Shown here: positions 55,822 through 64,000 of the stretch, piece after piece
Position numbering within the stretch: position 1 is the first letter of the stretch
Layout: every line of letters begins with the position of its first letter
From: Bacteroidota bacterium
Lineage (GTDB): Bacteria > Bacteroidota > Bacteroidia > Cytophagales > Cytophagaceae
Length of the DNA: 64,000 bases
Reading direction: 5' to 3'
Assembly (NCBI GenBank): GCA_023458555.1
Contig: JAEWYS010000020.1
Coordinates: forward strand, 310,001 to 374,000
The notes under the pieces: generated by a model
The model's database searches: none
Told to the model about the DNA's origin: nothing
Seen by the model: only the letters and a program-made list of their open reading frames with translations
Made by a program: the position numbers and the translations under genes

Positions 55822-57009
55822 TTACCAGGGATAAAATTGAATCGGAGTACCCGGAGAAAGGCAAGGTATCCCGGCGGGGTGTAACGCAATACCATGAGAA
55901 AACATGGTGACTCTGATATCACCGCTGCCATTGCTGTGACAGGGTAGGAGACTATTCTTATAGTCGGATATCCTGACCGGGAAGTATTCGTCCATAGCTG
56001 ATTTTTTTATTCGTTCTATATCAACGGGCAGTACAATACAGGTTTGCTCTTCGGCCAGAAAGCTCCTGCGGATATACGGCTCAACGAAAACTTTCAGGGC
56101 GACCTGCACAGAAACCGGATTGCCGGGCAGGGCGAATGCTATGGACCGGCCTTTGATGCCAACCCACAGAGGTTTGCCGGGCTTGATGGAGACTTTATGA
56201 AAGAGGCATTTATAGCCTGCCTGTTCCAGCGCTTTGGGAACAAAGTCTGCTTCTCCCATGGATACTCCGCCACTGATAATCAGAATGTCGGACTGCTGAT
56301 TGTCAAAAGTCTGCTGAAGCAGCTGCAGATTGTCCGGGACATGGGCGACGGAGTCGGGAATAATGGAGTATTTCCGGAGAAAACCTTCTATGGAGTACGC
56401 ATTGCTGTCCCGTATCTGATAATCGGACACAGAGGAATCAGCCGGTTTTACTTCATTGCCGGTGGATACGATGCGGACAACAGGAAGACGAAACACGGGG
56501 AGCTGGCCAATCCCGAGTGCGGCAAGGGCAGCATATTCCAGCCAGTGAATCATGCGGCCTCTTATGGGGATTTCTCTGCCGGCCGTCAGATCTTCCCCTT
56601 TAAGGGCAATATTCTGACCTTTTTTGAGGGTGGCGGATGAAAAGGAGACAGTATGGTCGCCGATGGCTGCTTTTTCTACCGGAATCATAGTATCCATAAA
56701 AGGCGGAACCGGAGCTCCTGTCATTACTCTGATGGCTTTTTCCGGACAGGATTCTCCCTGCCAGAAGGAACCAGCCAGAACCTCGCCAGCTATGATCAGC
56801 GGATTATCAGTCCGGATATAATGGCTATTGACAGCAAATCCATCTACCGCAGCCCGGTCGAAGGGAGGATAATCACGGTCTGCATATATGTTGGCTGCTG
56901 CGACTCTTCCGAGTGTTTCACGCAAAGGTGCTTTTTCTGATTCGAACGGTCTGGCATGCTCAAGAATTACCTTTCTGGCTTCGGCAACACTAAGTAGGGG
57001 AATGTGCAT
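55822..57009 (-). CDS. moeA: molybdopterin molybdenumtransferase
   Basis: A 395-residue protein that inserts molybdate into adenylylated molybdopterin. The N-terminal MoeA domain includes YPPFDRAAVDGFA and VMTGAPVPPFMDTMIP. The MoCF domain has ILIISGGVSMGEADFV and FALPGNPVSVQVA. Full length. It follows moaCB by 23 bases on the same strand, giving a molybdenum-cofactor pair within the nitrite gene cluster. Confidence 0.95.
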   Translation of the reverse strand: MHIPLLSVAEARKVILEHARPFESEKAPLRETLGRVAAANIYADRDYPPFDRAAVDGFAVNSHYIRTDNPLIIAGEVLAGSFWQGESCPEKAIRVMTGAPVPPFMDTMIPVEKAAIGDHTVSFSSATLKKGQNIALKGEDLTAGREIPIRGRMIHWLEYAALAALGIGQLPVFRLPVVRIVSTGNEVKPADSSVSDYQIRDSNAYSIEGFLRKYSIIPDSVAHVPDNLQLLQQTFDNQQSDILIISGGVSMGEADFVPKALEQAGYKCLFHKVSIKPGKPLWVGIKGRSIAFALPGNPVSVQVALKVFVEPYIRRSFLAEEQTCIVLPVDIERIKKSAMDEYFPVRISDYKNSLLPCHSNGSGDIRVTMFSHGIALHPAGIPCLSPGTPIQFYPW

Positions 57010-57032
57010 AGGTAAAAGAGTTTGAAGGATAA

Positions 57033-57986
57033 TTAATGACCATTACCCCGTAACATGCTTTTGGCGTGAAAGACTACCGGAAGAATGGCATCCAGTGATT
57101 CCCGCACTCCATTGGTGCTTCCGGGAAGAGTGATAATCAGTGACTCACCAATACTCCCGGCAACTGAACGGGACATCATGGCTACCGGGGTGCGCATTCC
57201 GCCATGATTTCGCATGGCTTCCGCAATGCCGGGGGCGTCTTTTTCTATGATTTTTCTTACCGTATCAACAGTATTGTCTCTTGGGCCAAGTCCTGTTCCA
57301 CCGGTAGTAAATATAAATGGTATTTTTTGTTCAGTCCATTGCAGAATCTGATCTCTGATCCGGTCCGGGTCATCGGGTACAATCTGATAATCTGTTACAT
57401 GACAGTTATTGGCCAGCAGCATTTCCTGAATCAGTCTGCCTGATTTATCTTCTCTTTTTCCGGTAGCTGTAGAGTCGGAGCAGACAAGAACAGCAGCATT
57501 TTTTATACTTTTTGTATAGAGGGCGCGATCGCTTTTTCCGCCACTTTTATGCATCAGCCTTATCGGGCCAATGGACAATTCTGCTTGTCCCAATGGTTTC
57601 AGAAGATCATAAATGGTAAGTGCTGTTACAGATACAGCAGTCAGCACCTCCATTTCGATTCCGGTGCGGCCGATTGATTTACCTTCAATAATAATGGCGA
57701 CTCCGCCTGCAGCGTTCAAATCATCAGGAAATTCCTCAAGGGTACTCTTGCTGTTTTTTAGCTGAAAATCGATATTCAGGCTGTCTATGGCAACCGGATG
57801 GCAATGAGGAATCAGGTGATGGGTTTGTTTTGACGCGAGCAGACCCGAGGCTCTGGCAATATCAAGCAGATTGCCTTTGGGCAACTGATTTTGCCGGATA
57901 CGATCAATAATATCGTCCGGACAGCTTACAAAGCCTACTGCTCTGGCAGTCCGTAAGCTGACAGATTTGTATGTGATATCTCTCAT
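57033..57986 (-). CDS. moaCB: fused MoaC-MoaB protein for molybdopterin synthesis
   Basis: A 317-residue fusion. Residues about 1-155 are MoaC (RTARAVGFV, KQTHHLIPHCHP, VEMEVLTAVSVTALTIYD in the form GIEMEVLTAVSVTALTIYD), which works with MoaA to form cyclic pyranopterin phosphate. Residues about 163-317 are MoaB/MogA-like (AAVLVCSDSTATGKREDKSG, FTTGGTGLGPRDNT), which adenylylates molybdopterin. So one chain covers an early and a late step of the pathway. moaA, moaD and moaE are not in the window. Confidence 0.93.
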   Translation of the reverse strand: MRDITYKSVSLRTARAVGFVSCPDDIIDRIRQNQLPKGNLLDIARASGLLASKQTHHLIPHCHPVAIDSLNIDFQLKNSKSTLEEFPDDLNAAGGVAIIIEGKSIGRTGIEMEVLTAVSVTALTIYDLLKPLGQAELSIGPIRLMHKSGGKSDRALYTKSIKNAAVLVCSDSTATGKREDKSGRLIQEMLLANNCHVTDYQIVPDDPDRIRDQILQWTEQKIPFIFTTGGTGLGPRDNTVDTVRKIIEKDAPGIAEAMRNHGGMRTPVAMMSRSVAGSIGESLIITLPGSTNGVRESLDAILPVVFHAKSMLRGNGH

Positions 57987-58015
57987 TGTACCGTGCTTAT
58001 TGTTCTATACCATCA

Positions 58016-58378
58016 TTACAGGGAATCAAGTGCGCTGACCTCCAGATAGACAACTCCCTGCTCCACTTTTACGGGATATGTGCGTACGGAATATTCGTCT
58101 CCGTTAAGGTTTTGTCCGTTTTCAAGAGAAAAGGTCTTTTTGTGATACGGACAGGCTACTTTAGGAGTGCCGCACTGATCTCCGATCATTCCGCGGGACA
58201 GAATCATCTGTTTTTTGTGCGGACATTGATTGTCTATAGCAAACCACTGGTTGCGTCTGGTGTAATTGAAAATGGCGATCTGATGGCTGTTGTATTGAAC
58301 ACAACCGCCGCCATCGGGATGAAAGTCGGACGCATGGGCTACCGGAACCCAGACTTCGGTACAGGTTTTGGCTAACAT
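58016..58378 (-). CDS. nirD: nitrite reductase [NAD(P)H] small subunit
   Basis: A 120-residue Rieske-fold protein, partner of NirB in assimilatory nitrite reduction to ammonia. The Rieske ligands are kept as CPH in DNQCPHKKQ and CPYH in ACPYHKKTF, so it may carry a [2Fe-2S] cluster. It lies 50 bases after nirB and 29 bases before moaCB on the same strand. Confidence 0.93.
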   Translation of the reverse strand: MLAKTCTEVWVPVAHASDFHPDGGGCVQYNSHQIAIFNYTRRNQWFAIDNQCPHKKQMILSRGMIGDQCGTPKVACPYHKKTFSLENGQNLNGDEYSVRTYPVKVEQGVVYLEVSALDSL

Positions 58379-58428
58379 GGTTTAAAATCGGTTAAATGGT
58401 TAGTAAATGCGGTTTTGGTTAGTTATGC

Positions 58429-60951
58429 TTATTTGTTCCAGTCGACCGGAATCTTCTGATCACGCATAGGCTGAAATGCGACGGAGGGATCTTTTTCCGG
58501 ACTATTGATAAAGTGGCTGAAAAGCTTTCTTTTGTTTGTATCTTCCACTGCGTTTTTCCATTCACACTGATAGGTTTCGATGTGATAGGCCATGTCTCGT
58601 TCAAGCTCGTCTCCTATACCCAGTTTATCGTTTATGATTACGTCTTTCAGGTATTCCATGCCGCCTTCCAGCTTATTGAGCCAGGTTGCTGTTCTGGTCA
58701 GTGGTTCCGCTGTACGTATATAAAACATCAGAAACCGGTCGAGATATCTGATACATGTTTCCTTGTCGACATCAGAGGCAATCAGCCGGGCATGTTGCGG
58801 CTTAGCTCCGCCATTGCCGCATACGTACAGATTCCAGCCTTTTTCTGTAGCAATGATACCAAAGTCTTTGCTTTGTGCTTCGGCGCATTCTCTTACACAG
58901 CCAGATACGCCGCCTTTGATTTTGTGAGGAGCCCGGAGACCCTTGTAGCGGTTTTCGACTTCGATGGCAAGGGAAACCGAGTCCTGTACTCCGAAACGAC
59001 ACCAGGTTGATCCTACACAGCTTTTTACAGTTCTGAGCGATTTTCCATAGGCGTGCCCGCTTTCAAAACCGGCAGCAATCAGCTCCTCCCAGATGTATGG
59101 AAGATCGTTGAGCTGGGCTCCGAACATATCAATACGCTGGCCACCGGTGATTTTTACATACAAATCATATTTCCGGGCTACTTCGCCAAGGACAATAAGC
59201 TTATCTGCGGTAATCTCACCGCCTGCAATTCTCGGTACTACTGAATAGGTGCCACCTTTCTGAATATTGGCAAGAAAACGATCGTTGGTATCCTGAATAG
59301 TTGCCTGCTGAAGTATCTGCTCGTTCCAGATACTTGCCAGCAGCGAACCAATAGCCGGCTTGCAGACCTCGCAACCGTCTCCCTGTCCGTACCGGAGCAG
59401 CAGCTCATCATAGGATTTTATTTCGGATGATTTTATAATTCCGAAAAGCTCCTGTCTGGTATAGCTGAAATGCTCACAAAGCTCTTTCTTTAATTCTTTT
59501 CCGGAAGCAGCCAGCGTGGCTGTGAGCAGGTCGTTGAGCATAGGTACACAGCCACCGCAGCCTGTGCCCGCTTTGGTACATTTTTTAATCCCGGCTATAT
59601 CGCTCAGCTCATTGTAGCTTACGGCATTGCATACGTCGCCTTTGGTTACAGCCTCACAGGAGCAGATCAGGGCGGAGTCAGGGAGCGCCATAAGCCCGGC
59701 TGACTGATCATCGGTTCCGGATGTTTTTGGCAGAATCAGGCTTTCCGGATCCGGCGGCAGCACTAGCTGGTTTTTGACAGTTTGCAGCAGCATGTTATAA
59801 TCGGCAGCTTCGCCTACCAGTATGCCTCCGAGCAGATATTGACCATCATTGCTGACATTGATACGTTTGTAAGTGCCCTTGCTTTTATTGTAATAGGAAA
59901 TGACTTTAGCATCCGGCTCCTGGCAGAAGGGATCTCCGAAGCTGGCTACATCCACACCAATCAGTTTTAGTTTAGTTGATAAATCAAAGGGAGCAAACGC
60001 CTTATTACCGCCGGTCAGGTTATCTGCCAGCACTTCAGCCATCTCATAGCCGGGGGCTACGAGGCCATAGATCATTCCCTGGTGCAGAGCTGACTCTCCA
60101 ATAGAATAAATATCCGGATCAGAAGTCTGAAGATGGTCATTGACCTCAATGCCGCCGCGGGTTCCGGTGGTTAATCCTGCTTCTCTCGCGAGCTCATCGC
60201 GGGGGCGTATACCTGCTGATACAACAATTATATCGAGATCTATGGAAGCGCCGTTTTCAAAAACTATTTTTTCAACGGATTTTTCTCCTTCTATAGCTTT
60301 GGATGCCGTATTGAGATGCACTTTGATGCCGAGATCCTCAATTTTGTTTTTTAGCAGCTCTGCACCTGATTCGTCCAGCTGCCGGGGCATAAGCCTGGGA
60401 GCAAATTCTATCACGTGTGTTTCTACGCCCAGATCTTTAAGGGCTTTGGCAGCTTCGAGCCCTAGCAGACCGCCACCGATCACAGCGCCTCTGACCGCTT
60501 TTTGTCCAAGGGAATAAATAGCTTCAAGATCTTCTATCGTTCTGTATGGCACCACTCCCGGTTTGTCAATTCCTGCTACAGGTGGTATGAAACAGGATGA
60601 ACCGGTTGACAGGATGAGCTTATCATAGGTCAGTGACTGTCCTGATATGGTTGTAATTTTCTTTTCTGCTGGCAAAATGCCGGTTACCTGCTCTCCTGTG
60701 ATTAACCTGATACTGTTCTGTTTGTACCATCCTGCCGGAGCCATGAGCAGGTCTTCGGCCGATTTGCCGCTAAAATACTCTGACAGGTGAACTCGGTCAT
60801 AAGCGGGGCGGGGCTCATCCCCAAAAACAATAATTTCGTATTGAAGATGTCCGCCTTTACTGACCATCTTTTCGCAAAACTTGTAACCAACCATGCCATT
60901 GCCTACGACAATAATTCTTTTTCGTGCTGTTGAAGTATGTTCTGAGTTCAT
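58429..60951 (-). CDS. nirB: nitrite reductase [NAD(P)H] large subunit
   Basis: An 840-residue multidomain enzyme reducing nitrite to ammonia with six electrons from NAD(P)H. The N-terminal FAD/NAD domain has VVGNGMVGYKFCEKM and GAVIGGGLLGLEAAKAL. A BFD-like [2Fe-2S] domain has CSCEAVTKGDVC and CGGCVP near 430-480. The C-terminal siroheme and [4Fe-4S] domain has CVGSTWCRFG (C-x5-C) and GCVRECAEAQ (C-x3-C). All key residues are present. It is the first gene of the leftward operon and is divergent from the sensor kinase gene. Confidence 0.97.
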   Translation of the reverse strand: MNSEHTSTARKRIIVVGNGMVGYKFCEKMVSKGGHLQYEIIVFGDEPRPAYDRVHLSEYFSGKSAEDLLMAPAGWYKQNSIRLITGEQVTGILPAEKKITTISGQSLTYDKLILSTGSSCFIPPVAGIDKPGVVPYRTIEDLEAIYSLGQKAVRGAVIGGGLLGLEAAKALKDLGVETHVIEFAPRLMPRQLDESGAELLKNKIEDLGIKVHLNTASKAIEGEKSVEKIVFENGASIDLDIIVVSAGIRPRDELAREAGLTTGTRGGIEVNDHLQTSDPDIYSIGESALHQGMIYGLVAPGYEMAEVLADNLTGGNKAFAPFDLSTKLKLIGVDVASFGDPFCQEPDAKVISYYNKSKGTYKRINVSNDGQYLLGGILVGEAADYNMLLQTVKNQLVLPPDPESLILPKTSGTDDQSAGLMALPDSALICSCEAVTKGDVCNAVSYNELSDIAGIKKCTKAGTGCGGCVPMLNDLLTATLAASGKELKKELCEHFSYTRQELFGIIKSSEIKSYDELLLRYGQGDGCEVCKPAIGSLLASIWNEQILQQATIQDTNDRFLANIQKGGTYSVVPRIAGGEITADKLIVLGEVARKYDLYVKITGGQRIDMFGAQLNDLPYIWEELIAAGFESGHAYGKSLRTVKSCVGSTWCRFGVQDSVSLAIEVENRYKGLRAPHKIKGGVSGCVRECAEAQSKDFGIIATEKGWNLYVCGNGGAKPQHARLIASDVDKETCIRYLDRFLMFYIRTAEPLTRTATWLNKLEGGMEYLKDVIINDKLGIGDELERDMAYHIETYQCEWKNAVEDTNKRKLFSHFINSPEKDPSVAFQPMRDQKIPVDWNK

Positions 60952-60977
60952 GTTTTGTCCCGATTAAAGTTCGTATT

Positions 60978-60985
60978 CAAACATA
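60978..60985 (-). promoter_or_regulatory. -7 promoter box of nirB
   Basis: On the minus strand TATGTTTG fits the TAnnTTTG box, so transcription would begin near 60971, about 20 bases before the nirB ATG. No good TTTG lies 19-21 bases upstream, which would fit a promoter needing an activator. Confidence 0.45.
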
Positions 60986-61014
60986 GTAAATATTTTTCAA
61001 AATATGAGTAAAAA

Positions 61015-61045
61015 TACGTAATTTAAATTTGAAAAAATTTACGTA
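61015..61045. promoter_or_regulatory. paired TACGTA boxes, candidate operator for nirB
   Basis: TACGTA lies at 61015-61020 and 61040-61045, each inside a longer match (AAAATACGTAA and TTTACGTATTT) that together form an inverted repeat. They sit about 46 and 71 bases upstream of the likely nirB start point, where activators bind. The same box recurs at 63901-63916. Confidence 0.5.
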
Positions 61046-61165
61046 TTTATTCCAGGGGATATTTGTCAGGGAGTTTAAAATGATAAGAATATTAATGAAA
61101 TTGGACAGTTGCTCCTTGGAATTATGCGTAATTTCGGATATCTTATTAGTTATTATCAGTAGTTA

Positions 61166-62950
61166 ATGAATAATCAGGAAAAGAAAGAAATCGGTAAAAA
61201 TACCGGAAAATCTTTAAGTAAGTTGTATATTCTTGCGCTTTCTGCAGTAGCGGTTTTGACAATTGCAGGGCAGGTGCTGATACAAAGGGCGATTAGCTCT
61301 CAACAATCAGATTCACATGTGATCAATCTGGCAGGAAGTCAGCGTTATCTTAGTCAGCAGATTGTGAAGTTTAGTATTCTGATTCATAAAGAAATCGAGC
61401 ATCAGGATTATCCGGCAAAAGCCGGGCAGCTTCTTAAGTACATTCATATGTGGAAGAAAGGGCATTGTGGTTTGCAGTTCGGTGACAAGGCTCTTAATCT
61501 GCCGGGGGAGAACAGCGCGGTGATTACCCGTATGTTTGAAGAAATTGATCCTTTTTTTGAAAAAATAGCCGAAAGCGCAGATAGTATTGTTGTACTGGCT
61601 TCTGGCGGAGCACCGGATCACAGGAAGATGGGAGAGCATGTACAGAATATATTACAGAATGAAGATGCCTTTTTTAAGGGAATGGATCGTATTGTACATC
61701 AATATGATCAGGAAGCAAAGGCAAAAGTGGCTTTTCTTAAAAAGGCAGAATATGTACTGGTGCTGGCAACGCTTATAATATTGCTGCTGGAAGGCTTGTT
61801 TATTTTCAGGCCTGCTGCAAAAAAAATCAAAGAAACGATTCGTGATTTGACTGAGTCAGAAGACAGGTCAAACCAACTGGCCGCAAAGCTGAAAATAGCC
61901 AATATGAACCTTCAGAAATCACTGAAGGATCTCAAAGATGTTAACTTTGCAATGGATAAGGCAACTATACTTGCCAAAACAGACCGCTACGGAATTATTA
62001 CGTACGTGAATCATAAGTTTTGCCAGATTATGCACTATGAAGCTTCTGAGCTGATCGGGCAACGATTCAATCTGGTGAGCAGTCACTATCACAGCAAGTC
62101 TTTTTTTGATCGCATGTGGGAGCAGATATCTGCCGGAGAAGTGTGGAATCACGAAATACAGAATAAGACCAGAGAAGGAACCAGTGTCTGGCTGGATGCT
62201 ACTATTGTGCCTGTTCTTGACAATCAGGGAGTGCCGGAAAGCTATATCGCCATATATTCGGATGTGACGGCAAGGTTCAGACAAAGCATTAATGAACAGA
62301 AGATTCGGTCATCATCCATTATTGATGGTCAGGAAAAAGAACGGAAAAATATAGCCCGAGAGCTTCATGACGGACTCGGCCAAATGCTGACCGCGCTTAA
62401 GTTTAATTTTGAAGGAATAAAAGGAGGAAGAAGTAAATCGGAGCAGGAAAAAATTGGTGAGATCAGAAAACAGATCAGTGATACGATTCAGGAGACCAGA
62501 CGTATTTCCTTTAATTTGATGCCCAGTGTATTAAATGATTATGGGTTGCTGCCGGCAGTAAAGCATCTGGCTGATCAGGTTGCCAGATATCATCAGATAG
62601 AGGTGAGTGTTGAGAGCGACTGGAAGAGCGAGCGTCTTGGCAGACAGATAGAGACCAATCTTTATCGTATAATTCAGGAAGCCCTGAACAATGCTGTGAA
62701 ATATGCAGAAGCGGATCAGGTTTTTATTGCTATCGACCGGCTTACAGATTGTCTTCGTCTTGAAATAACAGACAATGGCAAAGGGTTTCTTGTGAAAGAA
62801 GCAGACCGAAAGAAAACAGCGGGGTCCGGCAACGGAATTACGAATATTCAGGAACGCACGGATCTGATTAACGGAGAATTTCAGATTAAAAGTGCTCCGG
62901 GACACGGAACGAGAATTTTGATCAAGGTGCCATGTGGGGTATTGGTTTGA
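61166..62950 (+). CDS. sensor histidine kinase with PilJ/NarX-like input domain and PAS domain
   Basis: A 594-residue membrane kinase. TM1 is near residues 23-42, then comes a periplasmic four-helix domain with INLAGSQRYLSQQIVKFS, similar to the P-box of NarX/PilJ-type nitrate sensors, then TM2 near 195-213. A PAS domain covers about 260-375 (TDRYGIITYVNHKFCQI). The HisKA_3 helix has ERKNIARELHDGLGQ with phospho-acceptor H401, and the ATPase domain has NGITNIQERTDLI. Nitrate or nitrite is a likely signal given the neighbouring nir genes. The regulator gene follows 34 bases downstream. Confidence 0.9.
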   Translation: MNNQEKKEIGKNTGKSLSKLYILALSAVAVLTIAGQVLIQRAISSQQSDSHVINLAGSQRYLSQQIVKFSILIHKEIEHQDYPAKAGQLLKYIHMWKKGHCGLQFGDKALNLPGENSAVITRMFEEIDPFFEKIAESADSIVVLASGGAPDHRKMGEHVQNILQNEDAFFKGMDRIVHQYDQEAKAKVAFLKKAEYVLVLATLIILLLEGLFIFRPAAKKIKETIRDLTESEDRSNQLAAKLKIANMNLQKSLKDLKDVNFAMDKATILAKTDRYGIITYVNHKFCQIMHYEASELIGQRFNLVSSHYHSKSFFDRMWEQISAGEVWNHEIQNKTREGTSVWLDATIVPVLDNQGVPESYIAIYSDVTARFRQSINEQKIRSSSIIDGQEKERKNIARELHDGLGQMLTALKFNFEGIKGGRSKSEQEKIGEIRKQISDTIQETRRISFNLMPSVLNDYGLLPAVKHLADQVARYHQIEVSVESDWKSERLGRQIETNLYRIIQEALNNAVKYAEADQVFIAIDRLTDCLRLEITDNGKGFLVKEADRKKTAGSGNGITNIQERTDLINGEFQIKSAPGHGTRILIKVPCGVLV

Positions 62951-62984
62951 GATGATTGTTATAGAATATATGTATATTTAAGGC

Positions 62985-63653
62985 ATGGAAAAAGTAAATA
63001 TTGTTCTGGCAGATGACCATAGTATCGTAAGAGACGGAATAAAGTCAACGCTCAGCAGTGAGAAAAGAATCAAAGTGACAGGAGAGGCAGCTAATGGAGC
63101 AGAAGCAGTACAGGTTATTTCAAAGCTTAATCCGGATGTAGCGATTGTTGATATTTCCATGCCGGAAATGACCGGTATTGAAGCAGTTCGTAAAATTACG
63201 GAAATGAAGCTCCCGACCAGGTGTCTTATTTTATCCATGCATGACAAGGAGGAGTATGTGATGGAAGCGATTGAAGCTGGTGCTGCGGGATATTTGCTCA
63301 AGGACACGGAACGCGAAGAATTTATTAAAGCGATATATGCTGTGGCAAAGGGAGAAAAATACTTCAGCACAACAGTGTCCGGGATACTTGTCAACGGATA
63401 TTTGCATAAGGTAAAATCCGGTAGAGTAGGAGGGAGCTCGGTAGAAAGCGGTTCGGATGATGCCAACCTTACCAGGAGGGAACGTAATATATTGAAGCTG
63501 GTTGTAGAAGGTAAGAATAATAAGGAGATTGCTGAACAGCTTGCTATAAGTATTCGGACTATCGAGACTCATCGTGGCAATATCATGAAAAAAATGAAAG
63601 TGAAAAATGCTGTTGAAATGGTGAAGAAGGCAATTTCTGAAAGACTGGTATAG
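62985..63653 (+). CDS. NarL/FixJ-family response regulator
   Basis: A 222-residue transcription factor. The receiver domain has VLADDHSIVRDGI, DVAIVDISMPEMTG with phospho-acceptor D56, and GYLLKDTEREEF. The C-terminal LuxR/NarL-type helix-turn-helix (LTRRERNILKLVVEGKNNKE, IETHRGNIMKKM) covers about 155-220. It is the cognate regulator of the kinase upstream and probably controls the divergent nirB operon and the gene starting at the right edge through the TACGTA boxes. Confidence 0.94.
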   Translation: MEKVNIVLADDHSIVRDGIKSTLSSEKRIKVTGEAANGAEAVQVISKLNPDVAIVDISMPEMTGIEAVRKITEMKLPTRCLILSMHDKEEYVMEAIEAGAAGYLLKDTEREEFIKAIYAVAKGEKYFSTTVSGILVNGYLHKVKSGRVGGSSVESGSDDANLTRRERNILKLVVEGKNNKEIAEQLAISIRTIETHRGNIMKKMKVKNAVEMVKKAISERLV

Positions 63654-63900
63654 AAATCGCGGATGGGACTGTGGTTCTTGCAGAGCCAGTTTTCCCTGTT
63701 TTTTGATTAACTCTCATTATAGTAATGCGATAGTTGTATTTTTTTACCACAACTGACCGTGTGTCATCTGATGCCTTTCTTTTTTTCTTTTGCTGATAAG
63801 CAGGCAGCACCGATATCAATCCATTCTTGTGCCTGATATAATTTGAATTAATTGCATGTATTTTATTTTAACTTATACTTTTCTTCTTTTTTAATTTTTT

Positions 63901-63916
63901 TACGTAAAAATACGTA
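63901..63916. promoter_or_regulatory. paired TACGTA boxes at right edge, candidate operator
   Basis: TACGTA at 63901-63906 and 63911-63916, exactly one helical turn apart, followed by TTTAAATTT as at 61022-61030. A TACACTTG box at 63956-63963 could be the -7 element of the gene that seems to begin at 63988. Positions 63654-63900 hold nothing else I recognise. Confidence 0.45.
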
Positions 63917-63987
63917 CGTTTTAAATTTTATTTACTTACTATTGTGATAAGTAAATACACTTGTTTTATTTTCACTCAAGCAGGCCC

Positions 63988-64000
63988 ATGAACAGAATCT
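63988..64000 (+). CDS. possible first codons of a gene cut by the window edge
   Basis: An ATG at 63988 (MNRI) lies about 20 bases after the likely transcription start implied by the TACACTTG box. Too little sequence remains to identify it. A nitrate or nitrite related gene would fit the shared TACGTA boxes. Confidence 0.25.

Noticed and set aside
1..64000. CRISPR array, rRNA operon or replication origin
   Set aside because: No regularly spaced repeat array, rRNA sequence or DnaA-box cluster was seen.

Overview
The window looks like chromosome of a Bacteroidota member, most likely in or near the Cytophagales. The evidence is a PorT-type type IX secretion (T9SS) protein, at least five proteins ending in T9SS-type sorting domains, a YtxJ-type bacillithiol-associated protein, starts without Shine-Dalgarno sequences, and promoters of the TTTG-N20-TAnnTTTG type. 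There is no rRNA or CRISPR array and no intact transposon. One tRNA, tRNA-Glu(UUC), is present.

Layout. 1-9.5 kb: two very large T9SS-exported proteins (an M43 metalloprotease and a PPC/beta-helix protein) around a small cupin gene. 9.6-14.2 kb: a disturbed segment bounded by two near-identical 43-44 bp repeats, the right one being the terminator of tRNA-Glu. It holds a frameshifted gene relic, an intact family 3 glycoside hydrolase lipoprotein, a GC-rich palindromic repeat element, a probable IS1595-type transposase remnant and a second gene relic. 14.3-36.1 kb: core housekeeping genes: gapA, a small HTH regulator and its divergent partner, ispF, an M16 peptidase, a fused 2-oxo acid dehydrogenase E1, two odd basic exported proteins plus ytxJ, lipA, lpdA, fabG, a VWA membrane protein, def, ruvX, an S41 protease, gcvP, ubiE and an overlapping porT. 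36.2-43.4 kb: accessory surface proteins: two convergent T9SS cargo proteins sharing a domain, then an AT-rich three-gene block. 43.4-53.8 kb: an acyl-CoA synthetase, YqaE, YceI, a Prc-type protease, a lone receiver protein and two MORN/YwqK-repeat proteins. 53.9-64 kb: a nitrite-assimilation block.

How genes work together. The 2-oxo acid dehydrogenase E1, lipoyl synthase, dihydrolipoyl dehydrogenase and glycine decarboxylase all serve lipoate-dependent complexes. nirB-nirD-moaCB-moeA-nadE read leftward with short gaps, linking nitrite reduction, molybdenum cofactor synthesis and NAD synthesis. Divergent from nirB is a sensor kinase with a PilJ/NarX-like input domain and its NarL-type regulator. 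Paired TACGTA boxes lie upstream of nirB and again at the right edge, before what seems to be the start of the next gene; this suggests a shared operator.

The strongest leads are the TACGTA boxes, the relic-filled segment beside tRNA-Glu, the helically phased repeats in front of the small HTH gene, the basic repeat protein pair beside ytxJ, and the shared domain of the two convergent T9SS proteins. No clearly new defence or mobile system was seen. All family calls come from reading motifs; no database search was run.
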